This document shows, one piece after another, positions 1 through 5,590 of a stretch of 6,587 nucleotides of DNA. The stretch is taken from positions 1 to 6,587 of the forward strand of contig JBBPZZ010000054.1 of NCBI GenBank assembly GCA_038198445.1, read 5' to 3'. The stretch is from JACDDK01 sp038198445. GTDB taxonomy: Bacteria; Actinomycetota; Rubrobacteria; Rubrobacterales; Rubrobacteraceae. A program made the position numbers and the translations under genes. The notes beneath the pieces are model-generated. The model was given only the letters and a program-made list of their open reading frames with translations, was not told the DNA's origin and made no database searches. How positions within the stretch are numbered: position 1 is the stretch's first letter; every line of letters starts with the position of its first letter.

Positions 1-1
1 A

Positions 2-262
2 CCGGGCCATGCGCCGGGGCACACCTCGCTCGTCGTCGACCTCGAAAGCGAGGGGCCGATGATGCTCACCGCCGACGCCTGTTACACGATGGACCACTAC
101 AACGAGACGGCGCTCCCCGGCCTCATTCACTCCGCCGCCGACGTGGCAAACTCCACCCGCAAAGTCCGCCGCACCGTGGAGGGGCTGGACGCCACGCTCG
201 TTACCGGACACGACCCCGAGGAATGGCCCAAATTCAAGAAAGCGCCCGAGTACTACAGTTGA
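2..262 (+). CDS. N-acyl homoserine lactonase family metallo-hydrolase, C-terminal part
   Basis: This is the last 86 codons of a gene that begins left of the window. The open frame runs from base 2 to a TGA at 260-262. The fragment carries the C-terminal metal motifs of the AiiA/AttM branch of the metallo-beta-lactamase fold. A PGHxPGHTSLVV segment at the left edge supplies a metal-binding His. A LTADACYT segment supplies the bridging Asp, and its Tyr matches the catalytic Tyr194 of AiiA (DASYT there). A late TGHDPEEW supplies the final His. Family members open lactone rings, typically of acyl-homoserine lactone signals, using two metal ions. The HxHxDH motif that would confirm this lies outside the window, so substrate is inferred. 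It faces the dehalogenase gene convergently, with a hairpin between them. It could instead act on another lactone. Confidence 0.85.
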   Translation, partial: PGHAPGHTSLVVDLESEGPMMLTADACYTMDHYNETALPGLIHSAADVANSTRKVRRTVEGLDATLVTGHDPEEWPKFKKAPEYYS

Positions 263-268
263 AAGATC

Positions 269-301
269 GGGGAGCGTGGCGCGAGTACGGTCGCGCTCCC
301 C
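269..301. terminator. Probable bidirectional intrinsic terminator between convergent genes
   Basis: A perfect 8-bp GC-rich stem, GGGGAGCG (269-276) with CGCTCCCC (294-301), sits 6 bases after the lactonase stop and 26 bases after the dehalogenase stop. The 17-base loop can form an inner helix, CGA (282-284) with TCG (291-293). An alternative fold pairs CGCGA (280-284) with TCGCG (291-295). The flanks are only modestly T-rich: CAATTGTT on the + side and GATCTTTC on the - side. The convergent position and strong stem support termination in both directions. The missing U-tract lowers certainty. Confidence 0.7.
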
Positions 302-327
302 AATTGTTCACGGAGACACTCGAATCG

Positions 328-993
328 TCAGACTTCGACCGCGATGATCTTGTCGGCGACTTCGCTCAGGTCTTTGCCGAATACGTCCGGGCGCTCGACC
401 AGCGGGTCGAACGGCTGGCGGGCTACGAAGGCGGCGGCGCATCCGGTGCGCATGGCTCCGGCCACATCCCAGGCGTGCGCGGCCACGAGCCGCAGCTCGC
501 GCTCCGGTATCTCCAGAGATCGCGCGGCCATGCGGTAAGGGGCGGGGGATGGTTTGATGCGTTTGGCGGTGTCGGCGGAGAGGATCCGCTCGAACTTATC
601 CGCCAGCCCCGCGTTGTTTAGCTGCGCCTCGGCGACTTCCTGCGTGGAGTTGGTGAGGGCCGCTATGCGTATCCCCGCGTCGCGTAGCCGATCCAGGCTC
701 TCCGCGACTTCCGGGTGTGGTGGAAGCTCGCGCATACCGCCCAGGATGCTCTGCTGGTCTTCGTCCGATAGCTCTATACCCTGCCGCTCCGCGGTCATCT
801 GGAGTGCGGCGGCTCCTATCGCGCCGAAGTCCGTGTAGGACTCGGTTATGGTGGCGACGAGGGCTGATTGCAGGAGCTGCATGAACCAGCTCCGGCGCAC
901 CGAGGCGTCCCCGAACGCGCGCTCGAAGTGCGGGTCGAGGGCGGCGAGGTCGAGGAGTGTCTCGTTCACGTCGAAGACGCAGACTCTGGGCAT
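328..993 (-). CDS. Haloacid dehalogenase, type II (L-2-haloacid dehalogenase family)
   Basis: This encodes a 221-residue cytosolic HAD hydrolase, close to the usual 220-230 residues of the L-DEX family, which hydrolyses 2-haloalkanoic acids through an aspartyl ester. Motif I is FDVNETLLD with nucleophile Asp8. Its second position is Asn10 rather than Asp, which marks dehalogenases rather than phosphatases. Motif II is LTNST (Ser116), the motif III lysine is Lys147 in IKPSPAPY with Tyr153 six residues on, and motif IV is AHAWDVAGA with Asp176. A helical cap lies between about residues 15 and 95. Compared with L-DEX, Ser175 and Asn177 appear as Ala171 and His173, so substrate range may differ. 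The ATG at 993 is preceded by AGAGG seven bases upstream. A 138-bp gap separates it from the nitrilase gene on the same strand, so it may be a separate unit. The family is secure. Activity on a natural haloacid is inferred. Confidence 0.9.
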   Translation of the reverse strand: MPRVCVFDVNETLLDLAALDPHFERAFGDASVRRSWFMQLLQSALVATITESYTDFGAIGAAALQMTAERQGIELSDEDQQSILGGMRELPPHPEVAESLDRLRDAGIRIAALTNSTQEVAEAQLNNAGLADKFERILSADTAKRIKPSPAPYRMAARSLEIPERELRLVAAHAWDVAGAMRTGCAAAFVARQPFDPLVERPDVFGKDLSEVADKIIAVEV

Positions 994-999
994 GGTGGT

Positions 1000-1017
1000 T
1001 CCTCTCTATCTATAGAG
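1000..1017 (-). promoter_or_regulatory. Inverted repeat overlapping the ribosome binding site and a -10-like element of the dehalogenase gene
   Basis: CTCTAT and ATAGAG arms (1004-1009 and 1012-1017) flank a 2-base spacer, forming a 14-bp inverted repeat. On the - strand it contains TATAGA (1014-1009), which resembles a -10 hexamer. Its proximal arm runs into the purine-rich AGAGAGG Shine-Dalgarno region. No convincing -35 is seen at 16-18 bp; TTGCTC at 1043-1038 is 23 bp away. The rest of the 994-1131 gap holds no other clear signal, only a weak GGCG-GTT-CGCC stem without a T-run. This may be a promoter or operator giving the dehalogenase its own transcript, or chance. Confidence 0.3.
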
Positions 1018-1131
1018 TGCCATCGCGGAGGTCCGTGGAGCAATACTAATTGTTCAGGCGAACCGCCGCAAACATGCCCGGGTCATTCGACGAGTTCGGA
1101 AGTCCGCCCATAACTTTTGGCAAATACGGCC

Positions 1132-1995
1132 TTAAAGGCAGGATTCTTGCGGAACGGGATGAGGCGCTTCGAGTAGCGTGCTCCCGAAGCGCGCTCGCCA
1201 GAGGTTGGAGAAGCCGGGAATTATCTCACTGACGCTGGTCGTGTTTACGCCGCGGGAGACGCACAGTCCATCGGGGCCGTAGACGTGACCGGGGGTGTCG
1301 AAGCGGGCCTCCGGGTATGCGCCGAGTTGGTTGGCGCTGGCGAGGTAGACGCCGGAGTCGAGGGCTCGGGCGGCGCAGGAGAGGTCGTACTGGGGTCCCC
1401 AGGGGTGGCGCCAGGCGGCTGGAGCAAGGATCAAATCTGCCCCGCCCAGCGCCGCCTCTCGGGCCACTTCCGGGAATCCCAGGTCCCAGCAGATCATGAG
1501 CGCCACCCGCAACCCGTTCACCTCGATGATAGGAAGCGTTGTACCGGGGGTGAATACCAACTCTTCTCCCGTCGTCCGAACGAGGTTTCGCTTGCGGTAG
1601 GTCGCCAGGACTCCATCCGGCCCAACGAGATTGGCGCTGTCGAAGATGTATGGGGAACCGAATGCCCATTCGGGGAACCCGTAGACCACGTAGATACCGA
1701 GGTCCCGGGCCAGCGCGCCGAACCGCCTCGCGCTCGTCCCTGATTCCGCGTCCTCGGCGTGCCGGTGTATCGTCGCCAGGCTGGAATAGGCGCTCGTGAA
1801 AAGCTCGGGGAGGACGACCCAGGTGAGGGAGGGATTCTCCCGTTTTACCTCCATGATGGTCTGCTCGGCCAGGTGTAGGTTGCCGTCTACGTCGCCGGGT
1901 ACGGCGCCGAGGTTGAGCGCCGCGACGAGAGGATTCCCGTTGCGCGCACCTGTGGCCTCCTGGGGGATGGAGAGACGGGTTGCGCGGGAGAGCAT
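1132..1995 (-). CDS. Carbon-nitrogen hydrolase (nitrilase superfamily amidohydrolase)
   Basis: This is a 287-residue cytosolic nitrilase-fold enzyme of typical length. The catalytic triad is visible: Glu64 in VVLPELFTSAY, Lys135 in YRKRNLV, and nucleophile Cys169 in MICWDLGFPE. The first conserved strand, LVAALNLGAVPGDVDGNL, begins near residue 23. The family hydrolyses C-N bonds of amides, carbamoyl compounds or nitriles through a thioester. The motif YRKRNL has Asn where many amidases have His (YRKxHL). The substrate cannot be read from sequence. The gene lies 43 bp after the Rieske oxygenase stop on the same strand and is probably co-transcribed as the last member of the flavoenzyme-Rieske-nitrilase operon, suggesting amide or nitrile hydrolysis in the same catabolic route. 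The ATG at 1995 was chosen because no in-frame ATG or GTG follows before the conserved core. Its Shine-Dalgarno is weak (AGG nine bases upstream). The 22-residue leader before the core is longer than usual. Confidence 0.88.
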   Translation of the reverse strand: MLSRATRLSIPQEATGARNGNPLVAALNLGAVPGDVDGNLHLAEQTIMEVKRENPSLTWVVLPELFTSAYSSLATIHRHAEDAESGTSARRFGALARDLGIYVVYGFPEWAFGSPYIFDSANLVGPDGVLATYRKRNLVRTTGEELVFTPGTTLPIIEVNGLRVALMICWDLGFPEVAREAALGGADLILAPAAWRHPWGPQYDLSCAARALDSGVYLASANQLGAYPEARFDTPGHVYGPDGLCVSRGVNTTSVSEIIPGFSNLWRARFGSTLLEAPHPVPQESCL

Positions 1996-2038
1996 CGAGT
2001 TCGGCCTGGAGTTCCGAGCTCCGGGACGGAGTCTCAGG

Positions 2039-3274
2039 TCATCCTCTGGAGGATGCGGCGTGGTGTTGGGCGGTCTCGCGCTCGGTTAGCTGCTCCAGAT
2101 ACCATCGCGTGAAGTCCTCGACCGAGTTCTCCGTGACGTCCGAGAAGGGGCCGGGCTCGTAGGCTACGGACTCGATGCCGGCGTAGTTATTCTCGCAGAG
2201 CTCCCAGTCCTGTTCGCACGTCGCTTCCCAAACGGCGGCCACCTGTTGCGGGTCGTAGTCCACGCCTTCGACGGCGTCTTCGCGGACGAGGAAACAGACC
2301 TCTACGTTCGTGAGGTCCGGGGCGGCCGGCAGTAAACGGGTCGTCATCGCGTAGTCGCAGTTGGCGTGCGCCCAGAAGTTCGGGAGGGTGATGATCCGCA
2401 GGCTGCCCGTCCGGGCGTCCTGGATGTCTCCCATGAGCGGAGCGACGAGGCCGCCGTCCAGGCTCTCGGTGAGGAACCCTTCCTTCAGCGGCAGGCGCGA
2501 GACGCGGAACGGGGCTCCATCCGGGAAGCTCATCTCTTCGGGGGAGAGGCCGAGATCCCGCCAGCGCTCGTACTCGCGCTCCAGGGTAGCGTCGTAGCCT
2601 TCGTCGCCGCGGGTGTCGCCCGGCAGCCCGAGGTCGTAGTTAGACATGCAGAACTCGGGATGGCTCACCCGGCAGTGGTAACACTCGCGGTTGTTCTCGA
2701 CGATCACCTTCCAGTTCGCCCGGACCTCGTAGCGGTCGCGACGGATGATTTTGGCGTTCTCCAGACCGTGCGGACGGAGCTGAGGCTCGATCACCTCGGC
2801 CGCCAGATCGAAGTCCTGCGGCTCCGGTGAGAGGCAAACGAAGATCAAACCGGCGATTTCGCGCACCGCCGCGGAGCGCAGATGATACTCACCGGCGTCG
2901 AAACCTTCGCCCATGAGCCGCGCGTTGGAGAGGCTTCCATCGAGGGCGTAGACCCACTGATGATAAGGACACACCAGCGACCGGCAGTGTCCCTTGGATT
3001 GGGTGGCTATCTTCGAGCCCCGGTGGCGACACACGTTGAAGTGGGCGTGGAGTCGGCCTTCCTTGTCGCGCACGATGAGGATCGACTCCCTGCCGACCGG
3101 CAGAACGAAATAGTCTCCGGGTTTAGGAACCTCGCAGGTATGCCCGGCGAAGAGCCAGTTGGCGTGGAAGATTCGCGCGAGGTCCTTCTCGAACAACTCC
3201 GGTTCCACGTAGAATTCTTGAGGGAGGCTCTTACCCGGCGTCCGGCTACCTAGCAGGTCCGTAAGATCGTTCAC
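2039..3274 (-). CDS. Rieske non-heme iron oxygenase, glycine-betaine/carnitine monooxygenase type, alpha subunit
   Basis: This encodes a 411-residue oxygenase subunit that probably removes an N-methyl group, or cleaves a C-N bond, in a quaternary ammonium substrate using O2 and electrons from a separate reductase. Numbering here is from the GTG at 3277. The N-terminal Rieske domain (about 40-150) binds [2Fe-2S] through Cys83 and His85 in NVCRHRGS and Cys103 and His106 in LVCPYHQW. The catalytic domain has NWKVIVENNRECYHC...SHPEF, giving iron ligands His201 and His206, with Asp357 in EQDWELCENN as the likely third. The residue three before His201 is Glu198, where classical dioxygenases have Asp. 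The whole resembles Pseudomonas GbcA (for example LPQxFY, TCEVP, DAVEGVDYD, YxPGPFS). No reductase (GbcB-like) or beta subunit is adjacent. The gene starts 13 bases after the flavoenzyme stop, so the two are likely translationally coupled. Substrates other than glycine betaine, such as proline betaine or carnitine, remain possible. Confidence 0.9.
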   Translation of the reverse strand: MNDLTDLLGSRTPGKSLPQEFYVEPELFEKDLARIFHANWLFAGHTCEVPKPGDYFVLPVGRESILIVRDKEGRLHAHFNVCRHRGSKIATQSKGHCRSLVCPYHQWVYALDGSLSNARLMGEGFDAGEYHLRSAAVREIAGLIFVCLSPEPQDFDLAAEVIEPQLRPHGLENAKIIRRDRYEVRANWKVIVENNRECYHCRVSHPEFCMSNYDLGLPGDTRGDEGYDATLEREYERWRDLGLSPEEMSFPDGAPFRVSRLPLKEGFLTESLDGGLVAPLMGDIQDARTGSLRIITLPNFWAHANCDYAMTTRLLPAAPDLTNVEVCFLVREDAVEGVDYDPQQVAAVWEATCEQDWELCENNYAGIESVAYEPGPFSDVTENSVEDFTRWYLEQLTERETAQHHAASSRG

Positions 3275-3280
3275 CACATT

Positions 3281-3285
3281 CTCCT
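3281..3285 (-). promoter_or_regulatory. Shine-Dalgarno that decides the Rieske oxygenase start
   Basis: AGGAG lies between the flavoenzyme TGA (3290-3288) and two tandem in-frame GTG codons at 3277 and 3274. The spacer is 3 bases to the first GTG and 6 to the second, so 3274 is the better-spaced start. The site almost touches the upstream stop, which suits translational coupling. The two starts differ by one residue. Confidence 0.6.
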
Positions 3286-3287
3286 GT

Positions 3288-4475
3288 TCATACGTGAAAC
3301 GCTTTCTGAAAAGCCGCGTCAGTGATCGCCGGACGTGTCAGGCTAAACGCCTCTATCGGGAAGCTCGACTCGCCGTCCAGCGCCAACTCGGAGAGGATGC
3401 GCCCTATCAAACCCGCGAACTTGAAGGCGTGTCCCGCCCCTATTGCCACGGATATCTGCGGATGCTCAGGCAGCGTGTCCAGCACGAAGTTCTGGTCCGG
3501 CGGGATCGTGTACGGACACGTCCTGGTGTACAGCTCCGGCCCGAGAAATCCCGGTATGTGTTGTCCGAGGAAGTCCCGGTAGCGCTCCTGCCGAACCGGG
3601 TCGGGCTCGAATGTCCTCGTCTTCGCGGTGACCTCATGCCCGCCCATGTGCTGGCCGAGCTTGGTAGCCACCTCCCCGTAGACCGGGAAGCCGTAGAAGT
3701 TGTCCGCCCCGTGCCACATGAAGACCGGGAAACGATCCGGTGCGAACTCCTTCAGGTTCGGCGTGGCGTAGTAAGTGACCTGCTCCTGGGTGACGGTGAC
3801 CGGTATACGCACTCCTGTCTCACGCAAGACCTCGTTCGTCCACATGTCGCTTGCGACTACCACTCGATCCGCGTAGTAAGTCCCATCGTCCGTAACGACC
3901 TCGACACCATCGCCGTTCGGACGCGCGGCCCGGACGGGAGTGTTCTCCAGGACCTCCGCGCCGCGGGCGCGGGCCAGGGCTATGTGAACGGCGTTTGCTT
4001 TCCGGGCATCCACCAGGCCGGACTCCTCCTGGTAGATGGCGCGCTCAGACCCCGAGAGGTGAAACTGCGGCCAGCGGTCCATCAACTCGTCGGGTTCGAG
4101 CAGCTCGTAGTCGAAGCCGTGCTCCTCGAAGGCCGAGACGTATCCGTGGATGTTTCGGGTGCCGGTCTTCCGTGGGTCGCGTCCTTCCGGGGCCTCGATG
4201 ACCAAGCCACCGGTCTTGAGGAGCACCTGCACGCCGGATTCGTTTTCGATCTCGTAGAACGCCTCGTAGGCGTCCGGGGCCAGGGCGGCGTACTCGCTCT
4301 GATGCTGGGCCAGACGGATGATCCGGGAATGGTCCTGTGAAGCTCCACGCTCGTGACCGAGCGAGAACTGCTCGATCCCGAGTGCGGAAGGTCCCAGTTC
4401 GCGCGACAGCCAGTAGAGGGCCGCCGAGCCGAGCCCGCCGCATCCGATAACTATTGCTTCGTAGTCTTTATCCAT
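3288..4475 (-). CDS. FAD-dependent amine oxidase of the monomeric sarcosine oxidase / N-methyltryptophan oxidase family
   Basis: This is a 395-residue cytosolic flavoenzyme, near the 390 residues of monomeric sarcosine oxidase (MSOX). Family members oxidise secondary or tertiary N-methyl amino acids, releasing formaldehyde and H2O2. The FAD-binding motif is IVIGCGGLGSAA (residues 8-19). Cys320 in RTCPYT matches the cysteine that holds FAD covalently in MSOX (Cys315). By alignment Tyr261, Lys272, His276, Tyr322 and Lys352 match MSOX Tyr254, Lys265, His269, Tyr317 and Lys348, and Arg51 matches Arg49. MSOX His45 is replaced by Gln47 in GASQDHSRIIR. The start at ATG 4475 places the FAD motif at the family-typical position. 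A TTG at 4511 would add 12 residues unlike the family. There is no Shine-Dalgarno, but a TACATT box six bases upstream suggests leaderless initiation. First gene of the operon with the Rieske oxygenase and divergent from the LysR gene. It may finish demethylation of the Rieske product; exact substrate unknown. Confidence 0.9.
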   Translation of the reverse strand: MDKDYEAIVIGCGGLGSAALYWLSRELGPSALGIEQFSLGHERGASQDHSRIIRLAQHQSEYAALAPDAYEAFYEIENESGVQVLLKTGGLVIEAPEGRDPRKTGTRNIHGYVSAFEEHGFDYELLEPDELMDRWPQFHLSGSERAIYQEESGLVDARKANAVHIALARARGAEVLENTPVRAARPNGDGVEVVTDDGTYYADRVVVASDMWTNEVLRETGVRIPVTVTQEQVTYYATPNLKEFAPDRFPVFMWHGADNFYGFPVYGEVATKLGQHMGGHEVTAKTRTFEPDPVRQERYRDFLGQHIPGFLGPELYTRTCPYTIPPDQNFVLDTLPEHPQISVAIGAGHAFKFAGLIGRILSELALDGESSFPIEAFSLTRPAITDAAFQKAFHV

Positions 4476-4481
4476 GCCCGG

Positions 4482-4511
4482 AATGTAGAGGCCGGTTCGG
4501 GAATCGTCCAA
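4482..4511 (-). promoter_or_regulatory. Candidate leaderless promoter of the flavoenzyme operon
   Basis: On the - strand TACATT (4487-4482) matches the actinobacterial -10 pattern TANNNT. It ends six bases before the ATG at 4475, so the predicted transcription start coincides with the A of the start codon. TTGGAC (4511-4506) is an 18-bp-spaced -35 candidate, weak against TTGACA as expected for an activator-dependent promoter. The lack of a Shine-Dalgarno before 4475 agrees with a leaderless message. Confidence 0.5.
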
Positions 4512-4520
4512 TACATTTTT

Positions 4521-4547
4521 CCACGCTGATCATAAGCGTGGCTTATG
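4521..4547. promoter_or_regulatory. LysR-type operator: two overlapping perfect inverted repeats
   Basis: In the divergent intergenic region CATAAGC (4531-4537) and GCTTATG (4541-4547) flank GTG. This makes a perfect 7-bp dyad containing the symmetric T-N11-A signature of LysR regulators (T4533, A4545). A second perfect dyad, CCACGCT (4521-4527) with AGCGTGG (4535-4541) and a 7-base spacer, overlaps it and shares the central AGCGTGG. The T-N11-A dyad is centred at 4539, about -64 from the inferred flavoenzyme transcription start, where LysR recognition sites usually lie. It is also 74 bp upstream of the LysR start, so autoregulation is plausible. Confidence 0.7.
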
Positions 4548-4612
4548 GTTAGATTCGTTATCCGCCGGAATTGCCTGCCGTGGTCGGAAACAGGGTAGAG
4601 TACGCGGTACCA

Positions 4613-5578
4613 ATGGAGATCAGACAGCTAAGATATTTCGTCGCCGTGGCCGAGGAGTTGAACTTCAGCCGCGCCGCCGGTCGGATGTACCTCTCTCAAC
4701 CGGCGTTGAGCCAGCAGATCCGGAAGCTCGAACTCGAATTAGGGGTCTCTCTTTTTCATCGGACTAAGAACTACGTCGCGCTGACGGAGGGCGGGCAGGC
4801 AATGCTGCAGGGCGCTCGCCGGGTCCTGGTGCTGGTCGAACATACGGCGCGCGAGGTCCGGGAACTGGGAGGCGCCGAAGGTCATCACCTGAAAGTTGGG
4901 TTCCCGGAATACGCGAACCACACTCGTGTCGCGGACGCTTTGCAGACTTTCCGCCGCCGCTATCCATACGTCGAGCTGGAAGAGTACGAGACGTTCACGC
5001 TGCAAGAGACGCTTCAGCAGATCGACCGTCTGCACAAAGGGACGCTCGACGTCGGGTTCATGCTGAGACCCGAAGAGGACGATGTAGTAGAGGTAGAGCA
5101 CGTCCTGGATATAGAGCTCGTGGCCGCTCTACCCGCCGGACATCCTCTCGCCGGTCGTGAAGAAGTCTATGTGAAAGAGCTGTCGGATGAGCGTCTGATC
5201 CTTTTCTCCCGCAGCTTCCATCCCCGGTGCTACGACTACGTGGTTGGATGCTGTAGGGAGGCGGGCTTCGAGCCCAAAGTCGTGCAGCGGAAAGAGCCTC
5301 AACTATACTCGGGGGCAACGACCTACAGGATGGTGGCTTCCGGCATCGGGGTCGGCATCGTCGCCCGGCCCGTGGTCTCGGGTTACCGGCCGTCCGACGT
5401 GATCTTCAAGCCCCTGCGAGACCCCGCGCCGTCATTGGAACTGGTCGCGGCCTGGCGGCGCGAAGACCTCTCTCCGAACCTGCGAGCATTCCTGGAGGTG
5501 GTCCGGGAACTCGTGCCGGATCAGGCCGGGGCGAATGGGCTGGACCACCTGCCCGAACTTCCCGCCGTGGAGACCTGA
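4613..5578 (+). CDS. LysR-family transcriptional regulator
   Basis: This is a 321-residue DNA-binding regulator of usual LysR length. The N-terminal winged helix-turn-helix (about 1-60) is canonical: MEIRQLRYFVAVAEELNFSRAA followed by LSQPALSQQIRKLELELGVSLFHR. A linker helix (about 60-88) leads into a periplasmic-binding-protein-like effector domain (about 92-300) with HPLAGREE and MVASGIGVGIVARP segments of the BenM/CatM kind. It reads away from the flavoenzyme-Rieske-nitrilase genes and shares with them the dyad at 4521-4547, so it most likely controls that operon, probably as an activator with a pathway metabolite as effector. The ATG at 4613 was chosen because LysR proteins begin at this MExRQLRYF segment. 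A TTG at 4571 would add 14 untypical residues. There is no good Shine-Dalgarno. A weak TTGCCT-N19-TAGAGT (4571-4601) or a TAGATT at 4550 could be its promoter. Confidence 0.92.
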   Translation: MEIRQLRYFVAVAEELNFSRAAGRMYLSQPALSQQIRKLELELGVSLFHRTKNYVALTEGGQAMLQGARRVLVLVEHTAREVRELGGAEGHHLKVGFPEYANHTRVADALQTFRRRYPYVELEEYETFTLQETLQQIDRLHKGTLDVGFMLRPEEDDVVEVEHVLDIELVAALPAGHPLAGREEVYVKELSDERLILFSRSFHPRCYDYVVGCCREAGFEPKVVQRKEPQLYSGATTYRMVASGIGVGIVARPVVSGYRPSDVIFKPLRDPAPSLELVAAWRREDLSPNLRAFLEVVRELVPDQAGANGLDHLPELPAVET

Positions 5579-5590
5579 ATATAGCTCAGG
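5574..5590. other. Small inverted repeat joining two convergent stop codons
   Basis: CCTGA (5574-5578) and TCAGG (5586-5590) flank a 7-base AT-rich spacer, ATATAGC. The TGA of the LysR gene and the TGA of the asparagine synthetase gene form the inner parts of the two arms. Only 7 bp separate the genes. The 5-bp stem is short and lacks T-runs, so it is at most a weak bidirectional terminator. No stronger terminator is visible at this junction. Confidence 0.25.

Noticed and set aside
223..621. A 132-codon + strand frame spanning the lactonase end, the hairpin and the dehalogenase tail
   Set aside because: It crosses a strong terminator-like hairpin and overlaps two real genes in other frames. 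The translation is low-complexity and resembles nothing known.
1052..1062. A GGCG-GTT-CGCC stem in the nitrilase-dehalogenase gap as a terminator
   Set aside because: The stem is only 4 bp, there is no T-run after it on the - strand, and such short stems are common by chance in GC-rich DNA.
1285..1743. A 152-codon + strand frame opposite the nitrilase gene
   Set aside because: The opposite strand carries the complete Glu-Lys-Cys nitrilase triad. This frame has no motif of its own.
3294..4340. A 348-codon open frame on the + strand, opposite the flavoenzyme gene
   Set aside because: It is fully antisense to a well-supported MSOX-family gene, its translation is arginine/valine-rich with no recognisable domain, and high GC content routinely opens such frames.
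4600..4611. GTAC-GCG-GTAC repeat just before the LysR ATG as a second operator
   Set aside because: The arms are only 4 bp and self-palindromic. It lacks T-N11-A spacing, so chance is the simpler explanation.
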